A stretch of 48,210 nucleotides of DNA from Microbacterium sp. ACRRU (GCF_022346945.1 NZ_JAKRNI010000022.1:1-48210), one strand, 5' to 3'. Shown: positions 31,080-39,777, counted from the first letter of the stretch. Numbers and translations are program-made. Notes: generated by a model from the sequence alone, not told the origin.

Positions 31080-32363
31080 TCACGATGCCGTCGTTGTGCC
31101 CTTCGGGTGACGTGCGACGCGGACGGCGGCGATGCGTCGACGGTCGAGCGCGGTGACCTGGATCGTGGCGTCGGAGACGTCCACGGTGTCGCCCACGACC
31201 GCGAGTCGCCCGAGCTGCTCCGTGATGAATCCGGCGATGGTGTCGGAGGAGCCGCGGGGGAGCGCCAGGCCCGTCGCCTCCTCGAAGTCCTGGAGATTCA
31301 GGCGCCCGTCCAGTTCGTCGCCCGCGGCGGGATCCGCAGCGGTGTCGTACTCGTCGAAGATCTCCCCCACGACCTCTTCCACGAGGTCTTCGAGCGTGAC
31401 GATGCCGTCTGTGCCGCCGTACTCGTCGACGACGACGCCGATCTGGTGGCCGTCCGCTCGCATGCGCGTCAGCGTCGGGAGGACTCGCGCGGTGGCGGGC
31501 AGGTACGGGATCGGCCGGACGAGCCGCTGGATGGAACCCCCGGCGTCGTCCGCCGCGGCCTCGAACAGGTCGCGGACGTGGATGAACCCGACGATGTCAT
31601 CGATCGACTTGTCGGCGACGGGGTAACGCGAGAACGGAAGATCGTGGACCTGCGTCACGGCCTCGCCGACCGTCGCCGTCTCATCGAGCGCCACGACCTC
31701 GGGGCGGGGTCGCATGACCTCGCTGATCTGGCGCCCCCGCAGCGAGAGCACGTCGTCGAGGATGCGCCGTTCGTCGTCGGGGAGGCCTTGGTGGGTCGCC
31801 ACGATGTCTCGCAGCTCGTCGTCGGTCATCTCGTCGGCGGTCTTGTGGGGGTCGCCGCCCAACAACCGCACCAGGGCGTCGGTGGAGACGGACAGCAGCC
31901 AGATCACGGGGCGCATGATGGTCGCGAACCCGTCGAGGACGGGGGCGACGACGTAGGCGAACTGCGCGTTGCGCTGAATCGCCAGGCGTTTGGGGACGAG
32001 TTCGCCGAGCACCAGCGACAGGTACGCGATGACGAGCGTGAGCAACACCGTCGAGATGGTGAGCGCCACGGGTGCCGCCACTCCGAGCGATTCGAAGAGG
32101 GGGGCGACGGACGGTGCGAGGGAGGTGGCCCCGTAGGCCGCCGAAGCGAAACCGGCGACGGTCACACCGATCTGAACCGCCGAGAGGAACGTGTTCGGAT
32201 TGCGAGCGAGGCCGGCGACCTTCTGCCCGCGGCGCCCGCGCGCCGCGATCGTGTTGATCTGACTCTCGCGAAGTGTGACCAGCGCCATCTCGGTGGCGGC
32301 GAAGACGCCGCCGACCAGCACGAACACGAGGACGAGGGCGATGTTGAGAGCGAGGTCGCCCAT
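31080..32363 (-). CDS. CorC/HlyC-like protein with DUF21 and CBS domains
   Basis: This 427-residue membrane protein of the CNNM/CorC group has a DUF21 domain over residues 1-185 with four hydrophobic helices (first: LALNIALVLVFVLVGGVFAATEMAL), two CBS modules at about 205-330 (including MRPRPEVVALDETATV and DEYGGTDGIVTLEDLVEEVVGEI), and a C-terminal CorC_HlyC transporter-associated domain. The family is linked to magnesium or cobalt efflux; the older hemolysin name is not informative. Its ATG overlaps by one base (TGATG) the stop of a 34-codon ORF. Copy B of the two-copy element lies about 320 nt upstream. Confidence 0.92.
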   Translation of the reverse strand: MGDLALNIALVLVFVLVGGVFAATEMALVTLRESQINTIAARGRRGQKVAGLARNPNTFLSAVQIGVTVAGFASAAYGATSLAPSVAPLFESLGVAAPVALTISTVLLTLVIAYLSLVLGELVPKRLAIQRNAQFAYVVAPVLDGFATIMRPVIWLLSVSTDALVRLLGGDPHKTADEMTDDELRDIVATHQGLPDDERRILDDVLSLRGRQISEVMRPRPEVVALDETATVGEAVTQVHDLPFSRYPVADKSIDDIVGFIHVRDLFEAAADDAGGSIQRLVRPIPYLPATARVLPTLTRMRADGHQIGVVVDEYGGTDGIVTLEDLVEEVVGEIFDEYDTAADPAAGDELDGRLNLQDFEEATGLALPRGSSDTIAGFITEQLGRLAVVGDTVDVSDATIQVTALDRRRIAAVRVARHPKGTTTAS

Positions 32364-32467
32364 CAGCGGGTGCCGCCGTTCTCGGTCGGGTTCGGTGCGC
32401 TCGGGCTGACCCGGGCGTACGGACTGTCGGGGTCGTCGGCTGCGATGGTGCGCCGCTGCGTGGTCAC
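32363..32467 (-). CDS. 34-codon upstream ORF coupled to the CorC-like gene
   Basis: This short ORF starts at a GTG with AAGGA well placed upstream and ends in TGATG, sharing one base with the CorC start. The peptide (TTQRRTIAADDPDSPYAR...) is hydrophilic and has no known domain or membrane segment. The ribosome site and exact junction suggest it is translated and feeds ribosomes into the CorC gene, whose own start lacks a good site. It could be a leader peptide with a regulatory role, or a small protein in its own right. Confidence 0.5.
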   Translation of the reverse strand: MTTQRRTIAADDPDSPYARVSPSAPNPTENGGTR

Positions 32468-32541
32468 GGGGGTTCCTTCTCCCTGGGGATGATGCTCGAA
32501 ACGGCGGTGCAGGATGCGAGAAAGCGCCGCCGTGTCGAGGG

Positions 32542-32563
32542 CCCGGCCGCGAGCGCGGCCGGG
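32542..32563. promoter_or_regulatory. GC-rich hairpin in the CorC leader region
   Basis: CCCGGCCGC-GAGC-GCGGCCGGG, a perfect 9-bp stem, lies in the otherwise gene-free stretch 32468-32759. No known riboswitch could be matched there. Confidence 0.35.
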
Positions 32564-32680
32564 ATGATCGCTGCGTCGAAGGGTATCGAAACCACCTGCG
32601 AAGCCCCCGGGTGCAGAGGCGATCGGCCGCCGTCGGGAGAAGCAGCGCGAGGAGCTCCGCGAGGGCGTCGGCCGCGGGAA

Positions 32681-32748
32681 TCCGGCGGAGGATGAGGGAC
32701 AATCGAGGGGGCCGCGGTCGCGGCCCGGAACTCCATCGTGACGAGAGG
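32681..32748. repeat. Two-copy conserved element, copy B (upstream of CorC and MerR)
   Basis: The second copy of the element seen at 30931, in the same orientation. The core, 32711-32748, contains GCCGCGGTCGCG and ends ACGAGAGG. Here GGGCCGC-GGTC-GCGGCCC forms a 7-bp hairpin. It sits between the minus-strand CorC unit and the plus-strand MerR gene. Confidence 0.6.
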
Positions 32749-32759
32749 CGTGCCGATTC

Positions 32760-33140
32760 ATGGATGCCAGCGACCGGGTGCGGCCCATGCAGATCGGCGA
32801 GCTCGCCGAGCGGACGGGTCTTTCGATCCGCACGCTCCGCCACTACGACGAGATCGGTCTGCTGCGTCCGTCGGCGCGTACCGAGGGCGGATTCCGGCTC
32901 TACACCGCCGATGACGAGTCCCGTCTGCTGCTGATCCGCCGGATGAAGCCGCTCGGCTACTCGCTCGAGCAGATGGGCGAGCTGCTGGCCGTGGTCGACG
33001 GCCTCGCCTCCTCGCCTGACGATCCAGCCCTGAGGACGCGGTTCGGCGAAATCCGTCGCGAGGCCGCCGAGCGGCGCGATGGGCTCCGCCGTCAGCTCGA
33101 CGCCGCCGACGAGTTCCTGGCCCAGTTGGCCGCGCGATGA
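32760..33140 (+). CDS. MerR family regulator
   Basis: This 126-residue protein begins with the MerR DNA-binding motif MQIGELAERTGLSIRTLRHYDEIGLLRPSARTEGGFRLY (about residues 10-48), followed by a dimerisation coiled coil (RREAAERRDGLRRQLDAADEFLAQL). No metal-binding cysteines are present, so it is not a classic mercury or zinc sensor. Its target may be its own operon, since the next gene (GNAT) starts in an ATGA overlap with its stop. It is divergent from the CorC-like gene and preceded by copy B of the repeated element. Confidence 0.88.
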   Translation: MDASDRVRPMQIGELAERTGLSIRTLRHYDEIGLLRPSARTEGGFRLYTADDESRLLLIRRMKPLGYSLEQMGELLAVVDGLASSPDDPALRTRFGEIRREAAERRDGLRRQLDAADEFLAQLAAR

Positions 33141-33709
33141 CCGGCCACGACACCGAGCTGACCGACTACGGCGTACGTCTGGCCCCGGCTCGCCCGCACG
33201 ACGCGGGTGATCTCTGGCCGCTCACCGATCCCCAGCTGTGGAGCGGCATGACGACGCCCTGGCCGGATTCGGTCGCGGCGTACGCGGCGCATATCGAGCG
33301 GCAGAACGCGACGCCGGGCGTTCTGGCTTTCACGGTCCGTGACGCGGGAACGGGCGAGGCACGTGGTTCGACGACGTTCTACGACCATGCGCCCGCGCAG
33401 GGTCGCGTCGAGATCGGCACCACCTGGTACGGCCGCCGCTTCCAGGGCGGGCGGACGAATCCCGCTGCGAAGCTCCTCCTCCTGCGTCACGCGTTCGACG
33501 TGTGGGGACTGCGTCGCGTGGCCCTTCGCTGCGACGCACGAAACGAGCGCAGCGCCCGCGCCATCGAACGCTTGGGCGCCCGACCCGAGGGGCTGCTGCG
33601 GCAGCACCGTGTCGCCGCGGACGGCTCGATCGGCGACACCCTCTACTTCTCGATCCTCCGCGACGAGTGGGCGCAGGTGCGAGCGGGGCTCGAGGCGCGC
33701 CTGTCCTGA
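33137..33709 (+). CDS. RimJ/RimL-type GNAT acetyltransferase
   Basis: This 190-residue GNAT protein of the Acetyltransf_3 group shows VEIGTTWYGRRFQGGRTNPAAKLLLLRHAFD, the family's acetyl-CoA region, and LRCDARNERSARAIERLGA, the hallmark near the end. Relatives acetylate the N-terminus of ribosomal proteins or small amines; the substrate is unknown. It is coupled to MerR by the ATGA overlap, so the pair is likely one regulator-enzyme unit. Confidence 0.88.
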   Translation: MTGHDTELTDYGVRLAPARPHDAGDLWPLTDPQLWSGMTTPWPDSVAAYAAHIERQNATPGVLAFTVRDAGTGEARGSTTFYDHAPAQGRVEIGTTWYGRRFQGGRTNPAAKLLLLRHAFDVWGLRRVALRCDARNERSARAIERLGARPEGLLRQHRVAADGSIGDTLYFSILRDEWAQVRAGLEARLS

Positions 33710-33762
33710 GCGCGGGCGGCACCCGACGGGTCGAGGCCGGCGGCCGTGTAAGATCGTCTGTT

Positions 33763-33854
33763 GGAAGTGTGTCCGAGCGGCCTAAGGAGCATGGCTGGAA
33801 TCCATGTAGGCGGGGTAACTCGCCTCGCAGGTTCAAATCCTGTCACTTCCGCCA
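33763..33854 (+). tRNA. tRNA-Ser (anticodon GGA)
   Basis: A 92-nt class II tRNA. The acceptor GGAAGTG pairs with CACTTCC (33844-33850), followed by discriminator G and an encoded CCA. The anticodon stem CATGG/CCATG holds the loop CTGGAAT, giving anticodon GGA (serine UCC/UCU codons). A long variable arm (GGCGGGGTAACTCGCC region) and the T-loop GTTCAAATC are present. TAAGAT at 33749-33754 is a likely -10. Confidence 0.97.
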
Positions 33855-33859
33855 CAGAG

Positions 33860-33901
33860 AGAGCGTCGCCCCCGATCCATCGGACGGGGGCGACGCTCTT
33901 T
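33860..33901 (+). terminator. Rho-independent terminator after tRNA-Ser
   Basis: A perfect 15-bp stem (AGAGCGTCGCCCCCG / CGGGGGCGACGCTCT) with a 10-nt loop, followed by TTT. It lies 15 nt before the transglutaminase stop codon on the other strand and may serve both directions. Confidence 0.85.
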
Positions 33902-33915
33902 GGTCGGTGCAGTCG

Positions 33916-36219
33916 TCACCCGACCGGCTCGGGCGTCGCGACCGGTGTCGAGACCGACCGCATCGTGAGCGAACGCGGCAGCACAGCGGCGGCCACGCGG
34001 CGCGCCGGTGTCGCTCGCGCGCGCAACCGCGCCCGCACTCGTGCGACCGCGTCGGCGAACGCGGGACCGGCCGCGGGGTCGGTCGTCTCCTCGGCGTAGA
34101 CGGCGCGCTCGACGGCATCCCGCAGAAGATCGACGTCGGTGTCGTCGGCGCCGTGCTCCTCGATGAGCCGCGCGGCGAACGCGCGCGGCGACTCGACGTC
34201 GGGAGAGGGGATGCCGAGGTCCACCGCGCTGGCCCGCAGCTCGCCCCACCCGGCGGTCGCGTCGCCGGCCCGGGCGCGGCGCATCCGCGAACGGCGCTGC
34301 CCGGCGCGCACCGCACTCGGCAGCACGGCGGCGCCGAGCGCGAGAACGACGACCGCCCACAGCAGCACCGTCACCGGGCTCATGGTCGCGGTGCCGTCCT
34401 GGCCGGCGGTGACGGTACCCGCGTCGCCCGGATCGTCGAGCTGCGGTGCGGTCGTGCGCGTCGCCTCGGGCGCCGCGGCATCCTGCTGATCGGGGGTGTC
34501 GGCCGGATCGGAGCCCCCGCCGGTCGTCCCCGAGACGAAGTTCGTCGGCACGCCCAGACTGTTGGTGGGTTCGAACGGAACCCACCCGATGCCGCGGAAG
34601 TACACCTCGGGCCACGCGTGCAGCTGGCTGGAGGTCACGACGAACTCGGTGTTCCCCTGTTCGATGCTGCCCGAGCGGGTGCCCGGGAGGTAGCCGACCA
34701 CGATGCGTGCGGGCATGTCGAGCGTGCGCGCCATGACCGCGAACGCGGAGGCGTAGTGCACGCAGTAGCCGGTGCGCTCCTGCAGGAACTGCGCCACGGC
34801 ATCCAGGCCCGCGCCGTCGAACCCTGCCTCGACCGGTGCCTCGAGCGAGTAGCGGAACTGACTGCTCCGGAACCACGACTGCAGCGCGACGAGGGCGTCA
34901 TACGGCGACTGCGCGCCCGCGGTCACGGAGCGGGCGGTGTCACCGATGATCGCGGGCATATCGGCGGGCAGGTCGCGCACGGCCCCGCCCAGCTCGTCGC
35001 CGCCGACCGGGCGCGTCCGGATCTGCTCGAGGGTCGGTCGCGGCACGATCGCCTGGGCCGCGTACTCCTGGTCGCGCGACGACCCCGAGCGCGACACGAT
35101 CGTGCGGTTCTCGGGAATGCCCAGCCACTCGCCCTCGAGGCCCGACACCGTCGAGGCGGGGTAGGGGACGGGAAGCCACGGGCTGTCGAGATCACCGACC
35201 GTGACGGTGGTGGTCGCGTCGGCCAGGGCGATGTCGCCGTCGACCGGGACGGGGTCGAACACGGGGCCATCGGCGGGCACCGCCACGGCGTCGCCCGAAT
35301 CGGGTTCCCATACCGCGCCGTCGAACCGCGACAGCGTGACCGCTCGCAGGTACGGTGCGGTCGCCGCCGTCGTGGTCACGGTGAGGACGTCGACCTCCCT
35401 CGGCTGCCGCAGGTCGTTGCCGAGCTCGAGGTTGGGGTTGATGGTCGTGCCCGCACCCGTTCCCGTTCCCGAGGCGAACCGCAGTGCGGGCTGCGGAAGC
35501 AACGGAACGGCTGCAACCGTCACGATGACGGCGACCGCGGCGATGCCGATCGCCGTGGCCGACGCGCCCCGGGCGCGCGCTGTCACGCGGCGTCCCGACG
35601 TCCCCGCGCGCGTGCGGGAGCGGACGTCCATGCGCAGCAGGAAGAGCACGGCGGCGGCGAGGAGGAGGACCGCCGGCACGTCGACGGCCGCAGGGATCGC
35701 GATCGTCGGGATGAGAGAGACAGCGACGAGTCCGACCCCGGCCAGGAGTGGCATCCGTGCGGTGAGGACGACGTGGTCGAGGACGACCGCGAGCCCGGCG
35801 ACCGCGGCGACGAGGACGAACGCCAACCCCGCGGCGGGCACCACGGGCGCGACGCCCAGCCGGATCTCCTCGGAGGCCGCGGCGAACAAGGAGGGGACGC
35901 TCGCGAACGTCGCGGGGCCGGGAATCACCCCCAACAGGGCCGTCGAGCGCCCGAAGATCGCTGTCAGGAGGATCACTCCGACGCCGAGCTCGACGACGGT
36001 GGCCACGAGCGCGTTGAGGCGGAGAACGCGCACGGCCAGTCCGGACAGGAGCACGGCGGCCGTGACGGCGAGGGCGCCCACGGTCCACGCACCCGGCGCG
36101 ATCACGGAGAAGACCGGGAGGAGGGCGGCCACGATACCGGCGTAGACACCGAGCGAAAGCAGCGCCAGGTCGCGCCGGCGTCGAGCCGGGGACGGGCTCG
36201 ACGGATCAGACGCCGACAC
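33916..36219 (-). CDS. TgpA-like membrane transglutaminase
   Basis: This 767-residue protein has six or seven N-terminal transmembrane helices (about 17-245), an external part with the transglutaminase core, one more helix near 616-637 and a cytoplasmic tail. The catalytic Cys486 (RTGYCVHYAS) and His534 (SSQLHAWPEV) are clear. The third triad position is Glu in WVPFEPT where Asp is classical, a substitution that recurs in actinobacterial homologues. It may crosslink or cleave cell-envelope proteins or peptides. The GTG start overlaps the DUF58 stop by 14 nt. It is the last gene of the MoxR-DUF58-TgpA operon. Confidence 0.92.
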   Translation of the reverse strand: MSASDPSSPSPARRRRDLALLSLGVYAGIVAALLPVFSVIAPGAWTVGALAVTAAVLLSGLAVRVLRLNALVATVVELGVGVILLTAIFGRSTALLGVIPGPATFASVPSLFAAASEEIRLGVAPVVPAAGLAFVLVAAVAGLAVVLDHVVLTARMPLLAGVGLVAVSLIPTIAIPAAVDVPAVLLLAAAVLFLLRMDVRSRTRAGTSGRRVTARARGASATAIGIAAVAVIVTVAAVPLLPQPALRFASGTGTGAGTTINPNLELGNDLRQPREVDVLTVTTTAATAPYLRAVTLSRFDGAVWEPDSGDAVAVPADGPVFDPVPVDGDIALADATTTVTVGDLDSPWLPVPYPASTVSGLEGEWLGIPENRTIVSRSGSSRDQEYAAQAIVPRPTLEQIRTRPVGGDELGGAVRDLPADMPAIIGDTARSVTAGAQSPYDALVALQSWFRSSQFRYSLEAPVEAGFDGAGLDAVAQFLQERTGYCVHYASAFAVMARTLDMPARIVVGYLPGTRSGSIEQGNTEFVVTSSQLHAWPEVYFRGIGWVPFEPTNSLGVPTNFVSGTTGGGSDPADTPDQQDAAAPEATRTTAPQLDDPGDAGTVTAGQDGTATMSPVTVLLWAVVVLALGAAVLPSAVRAGQRRSRMRRARAGDATAGWGELRASAVDLGIPSPDVESPRAFAARLIEEHGADDTDVDLLRDAVERAVYAEETTDPAAGPAFADAVARVRARLRARATPARRVAAAVLPRSLTMRSVSTPVATPEPVG

Positions 36220-37450
36220 GAGCGGTCTCCGGTCGAGTCGCGTCTTCCCACGCGCGGGCGACGTCGCCTCCCGGGCGCAGCATCGACGCATGCCAGCCCG
36301 CGCTCCCCAGAGTCGCGCCGGCCGGGCCGTCGCCCACCGTCAGCAGCACGGGCAGCCCCGATCGCGGGGCCCCGGCGGTCAGACTCGCCCCGTCGTCGGC
36401 ATCCAGTCGTCCGGTGATGACGACGACGGGACCGAGCATCGCGCCGGCCGACGCCGGAAGGACGCGGCGCGACGGATGATCGACCCGGGCGCGCAGAGTG
36501 GCGAAGGATGCCGCGAGGCCGCGGACCTCGGCATCCTCGCCGCCCTCGACGGGTTCGGCGAGGAGGTCGCCATCGCTGTCGACGACATCGACGGTGTATC
36601 CCTCGTGCACGAGCCGCGCCACGACGGAGACGCACGCCGACACCGCTGTCTCGAACGCCGGGTCGCCGCCGGGGGCGTCTGCGGCCGCGGGGGACCACCG
36701 GGAGAGGGCGCGATCGAGCACCACCGTCGCGGCGGGGCTCGACTCCTGCTCCTCCTGGCGGACCATCAGCGTGTCGCGGTGGGCGGTCGCCCGCCAGTGG
36801 ATACGGCGCATGGAGTCGCCGGGAGCGTACGGGCGAGCGACGAGGTTGTCCGCACCCTGGCCGAGCTGCAGGGCGGCGCTCTGACGCGTGCCGCCGGGTT
36901 CGCCGGGTGCCGAGGGGAGGGGGGCGAGTTCGACGATCGTGGGGGCCACGGTGACCGGCGTCGCGCGACCGAGCCGGATGCGTCGACGGATCAGTCCGAA
37001 CGGGTCGGTGGTCGTCACCACCAGCGGGCCGATCAGGAAGGGCCCGCGAACGGATCCCACCACCTCGTACCGCAACGTCACGGGGACGGCGGACCGGCGC
37101 AGCGTCGACGGGGCCGCGGGGAAGGGCCCCTCGGCCCGCCCCCGCAGTCCGGGCGGCACTGTGTCGGACCATCGACCGGGCAGGACCGGAACGGGCGTGC
37201 GGAGCGTCACCGAAACCCGGACCTCGGTGATTCCGCCCACTTCGGCGACCTCGGGCGCCAGCGTGCGTGTGACCTCGCCCGTCGGGCGCGCGACCAGCGC
37301 GCTCGCCGCGGCGAAGACGACGAGCGCCAGCATGAGCGTCCCGAAGTACATGAGCTCGGGGATCGCGGCCCTCTGCGCCACGACGAACGAGACGACCGCC
37401 AGGGCGAGTGCGCCGGTGCCGCGAAGGGTCAACGGCCAGCGCTGCGTCAT
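36206..37450 (-). CDS. DUF58 membrane-associated protein
   Basis: This 414-residue protein has two N-terminal hydrophobic helices (about 10-27 and 33-54), then a beta-rich region and the DUF58 core. The family hallmark DSMRRIHWRATAHRDTLMVRQEE lies near residue 215. A von Willebrand-A-like domain follows (ATVVLDRALSRW...). DUF58 proteins partner with MoxR ATPases and TgpA transglutaminases, presumably in assembling envelope or metal-containing complexes. Coupling to its neighbours is tight (7-nt gap before, 14-nt overlap after). Confidence 0.92.
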   Translation of the reverse strand: MTQRWPLTLRGTGALALAVVSFVVAQRAAIPELMYFGTLMLALVVFAAASALVARPTGEVTRTLAPEVAEVGGITEVRVSVTLRTPVPVLPGRWSDTVPPGLRGRAEGPFPAAPSTLRRSAVPVTLRYEVVGSVRGPFLIGPLVVTTTDPFGLIRRRIRLGRATPVTVAPTIVELAPLPSAPGEPGGTRQSAALQLGQGADNLVARPYAPGDSMRRIHWRATAHRDTLMVRQEEQESSPAATVVLDRALSRWSPAAADAPGGDPAFETAVSACVSVVARLVHEGYTVDVVDSDGDLLAEPVEGGEDAEVRGLAASFATLRARVDHPSRRVLPASAGAMLGPVVVITGRLDADDGASLTAGAPRSGLPVLLTVGDGPAGATLGSAGWHASMLRPGGDVARAWEDATRPETARVGV

Positions 37451-37457
37451 GGTCGGG

Positions 37458-38504
37458 TCACGCTCGCTGGGCCAGGGGCACCCGGACGCTCGCGGCGATG
37501 CCCGCGAGCGCGTCGGCGACGACGACCGCTCCCGCGCGGCCGCCCGCCGCCGAGCGGTTCGCGATGAGACGGTGGGCGAAGACCGGCGCCAACAGTGCGG
37601 TGAGGTCGTCGGGGATGACGTAGGCGCGCCCGTCCAGCGCCGCCCGCACCTTCGCGGCGCGGACGAGCTGCAGGGTGGCGCGCGGGCTCGCGCCGAGCCG
37701 GATGTCGGGGTGGCTGCGGGTGCTCTGGGCCAGGGCCACGGCGTAATCCTCGAGCGCGGGGGCGACGTGCACTCCCCGAGCCCACGCGATCATGCTCGTC
37801 ACCTGTCGCGCCGTGACCACCGGGGTGAGAGCGTCGAGCGGGTTCACGGTGTCGCGCTGGCGCAGCATGAGCGCCTCGGCGGCCGAGTCCGGGTAGCCCA
37901 TCGAGATGCGCAGGAGGAACCGATCCCGTTGCGCTTCGGGGAGAGCGTACGTGCCCTCCATCTCGAGCGGGTTCTGCGTCGCGACGACGAGGAAGGGCGA
38001 GGGAAGCACGTGCGTGCGGCCGTCGACGGTGACCTGCCGCTCCTCCATCGCCTCCAGGAGAGACGACTGGGTCTTGGGGGAGGAGCGGTTGATCTCGTCC
38101 GCGATGACGATGTGCGCGAACACCGCGCCCGGTGTGAACTCGAACTGGCGCTGCACGGGATTGAACACCGAGACCCCGGTGATGTCGCCCGGGAGCAGGT
38201 CGGGAGTGAACTGGATGCGGCGGACGTCGGCGTCGACCGTCGCGGCCAGCGCCCGCGCGAGCATCGTCTTGCCGACGCCGGGTACGTCCTCGATGAGCAG
38301 GTGTCCCTCGGCCAGCAGCGCGATGAGCGCGCTGCGGACCGCGTCCGGCTTCCCGTCGATGACGCGGGACATGGATGCCAGGATCTGTTCCGTCAGTGCG
38401 GCGAACGACTCGGCGGTCAAGGGCGCCTCGCCGTCGGCGCGCGAGGACTGCGGGTCGGGTCGGCGCAACCGCGGGGCCGCTTCGGGCGTCACCGTCTCGT
38501 CCAT
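37458..38504 (-). CDS. MoxR-family AAA+ ATPase
   Basis: This 348-residue AAA+ protein has Walker A LIEDVPGVGKTMLA (about residues 70-83), Walker B HIVIADEINRSSPKTQSSLLEAMEE, sensor 1 VVATQNP, and an arginine finger region in PEAQRDRFLLR. MoxR ATPases act as chaperones for protein complexes and always travel with DUF58-type partners, as here. The ATG follows GAGGG. It leads a three-gene operon and is divergent from the ROK kinase gene. Confidence 0.94.
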   Translation of the reverse strand: MDETVTPEAAPRLRRPDPQSSRADGEAPLTAESFAALTEQILASMSRVIDGKPDAVRSALIALLAEGHLLIEDVPGVGKTMLARALAATVDADVRRIQFTPDLLPGDITGVSVFNPVQRQFEFTPGAVFAHIVIADEINRSSPKTQSSLLEAMEERQVTVDGRTHVLPSPFLVVATQNPLEMEGTYALPEAQRDRFLLRISMGYPDSAAEALMLRQRDTVNPLDALTPVVTARQVTSMIAWARGVHVAPALEDYAVALAQSTRSHPDIRLGASPRATLQLVRAAKVRAALDGRAYVIPDDLTALLAPVFAHRLIANRSAAGGRAGAVVVADALAGIAASVRVPLAQRA

Positions 38505-38620
38505 GGCATCCCTCGTGTCGCACTGCGGCGGAGGAGCGTCATGGCCGCCGTGACCTGATCGTAACCTGCGCGCGACGGCCGGGGGTCGGATCACGGCAGG
38601 TGCCCAGGCGCGCCCGGCTC

Positions 38621-38626
38621 TAGGAT
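38621..38626 (+). promoter_or_regulatory. Possible -10 box for the ROK kinase gene
   Basis: TAGGAT lies 31 nt before the start codon and ahead of the AGGAGAG ribosome site. No clear -35. Confidence 0.45.
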
Positions 38627-38657
38627 CGGGCATCGTCGCCCATTCGAGGAGAGAACA

Positions 38658-39566
38658 ATGTCCCCTGTCGCGCCCGTCCTCGCCGTCGACATCGGGGGAA
38701 CGAAGGTGGATGCCGCCGTGGTCACCGCAGAGGGCGAGGTGCTCCGTGCCAGTGTCGCGCGCCGCGCCACCGGCCGGGACAACACGCGCGCGGGCATTGC
38801 GGCGAACATCCGCGCCGCTGCGGAAGCAGCGCTCGGTGCGGTCCCCGACGTGCGAGTCGCGGCCATCGGCGTCGGCAGCGCGGGCCCGGTGGACCTCCCC
38901 GCCCGCTCGGTGTCGCCACTGAACCTGCCCGACGCTCGCGGCCTCGTGATCGACGAGGTGCTCGGCGGGCTCGTCGACGGTCCGCTCACCCTCGCGCTGG
39001 ACGGGACGTGCATCGCGCTCGCGGAGCACTGGCGGGGAGCGCTGGTCGGGACGCGCAACGCGATGGCCATCGTGGTGTCCACGGGCGTCGGGGGAGGGCT
39101 CGTGCTCGATGGTCGCCCGATCACGGGCGCGAGCGGGAATGCGGGGCACCTGGGGCAGACGTTCGTACGCACGATCGAGGGCGACGCTGCCGCGGCCACT
39201 TTGGAGGCCGTGGCCGCGGGGCCCGCGTCCGTGGCGTGGGCGCAGGAGCAGGGGTGGGTCGGCGACACCGGTCTCGACCTGGCCGCGTCGTACCGCGACG
39301 GCGACCGGATCGCGGTCGCCGCGGTCCGCCGGTCGGCGGCGGCGGTCGGGCAGGCCATCGCCGCGGCGGCGACCCTCTGCGACCTCGAGGCGGTCGCGAT
39401 CGCCGGCGGGTTCGCGCGGGTCGCCGACGACTACATCGATCTGGTCCGCGAGGCGGCGTCGGCGGCCGCCGTGCACGACTACGCCCGCCGCTGCCGCGTC
39501 GTGCCGTCGGGACTCGACGGCGACGGTCCGCTTCTCGGCGCCGCCGCGCTCGCGCTGCGGACCTGA
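38658..39566 (+). CDS. ROK family sugar kinase/regulator-type protein
   Basis: This 302-residue protein has the ROK fold: phosphate-1 motif LAVDIGGTKVDAAVV (residues 8-22), GVGSAGPVDL, the adenosine region VVSTGVGGGLVLDG and the catalytic segment GASGNAGHLGQTF. The Cys-rich zinc motif of many ROK glucokinases is missing, and there is no N-terminal helix-turn-helix, so it is more likely an enzyme than a repressor. The substrate may be glucose, mannose or N-acetylmannosamine. The ATG follows GAGGAGAG. No operon partner is seen. Confidence 0.9.
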   Translation: MSPVAPVLAVDIGGTKVDAAVVTAEGEVLRASVARRATGRDNTRAGIAANIRAAAEAALGAVPDVRVAAIGVGSAGPVDLPARSVSPLNLPDARGLVIDEVLGGLVDGPLTLALDGTCIALAEHWRGALVGTRNAMAIVVSTGVGGGLVLDGRPITGASGNAGHLGQTFVRTIEGDAAAATLEAVAAGPASVAWAQEQGWVGDTGLDLAASYRDGDRIAVAAVRRSAAAVGQAIAAAATLCDLEAVAIAGGFARVADDYIDLVREAASAAAVHDYARRCRVVPSGLDGDGPLLGAAALALRT

Positions 39567-39577
39567 CGCGCGTCGGG

Positions 39578-39583
39578 TAGACT
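39578..39583 (+). promoter_or_regulatory. -10 box of the SRP RNA gene
   Basis: TAGACT ends 6 nt before the predicted 5' end of the RNA. Confidence 0.5.
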
Positions 39584-39589
39584 CGAATC

Positions 39590-39681
39590 GGCTCTCCGCG
39601 TGGCGGCATCCAGGCCAACTCCCCCAGGACGGAAACGTAGCAAGGGTAACCAGGCTCTACCGGGTGCGCGGAGAGTCTTTT
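39590..39681 (+). ncRNA. ffs: Signal recognition particle RNA (small bacterial type)
   Basis: About 88 nt plus a terminal T-run. The conserved domain IV hairpin is recognised by CCAGGACGGAAACGTAGCAA followed by GGGTAACCAGG, with the asymmetric loop and GGAA tetraloop that bind Ffh. The terminal stem pairs GGCTCTCCGCG with CGCGGAGAGTC. TTTT (39678-39681) follows the closing stem as terminator. It works with Ffh and FtsY in co-translational membrane targeting. Confidence 0.95.
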
Positions 39682-39764
39682 CATGCCCGGGAGCGGCATC
39701 CCCGGGAGGCCGAGGCATTCCCTCGACGCCGAGGCAACCCCGGTGTGTCGCGGGTCGCCCCGCC

Positions 39765-39770
39765 TAGGCT
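39765..39770 (+). promoter_or_regulatory. -10 box of the pta gene
   Basis: TAGGCT ends 7 nt before the GTG start, indicating a leaderless transcript for the pta-ackA pair. Confidence 0.5.
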
Positions 39771-39777
39771 GGATGCC

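Noticed and set aside
32468..32759. Known magnesium or manganese riboswitch (M-box, yybP-ykoY) before the CorC-like gene
   Set aside because: I could not match the conserved core of either family by eye; only a GC-rich hairpin and the two-copy element are present.
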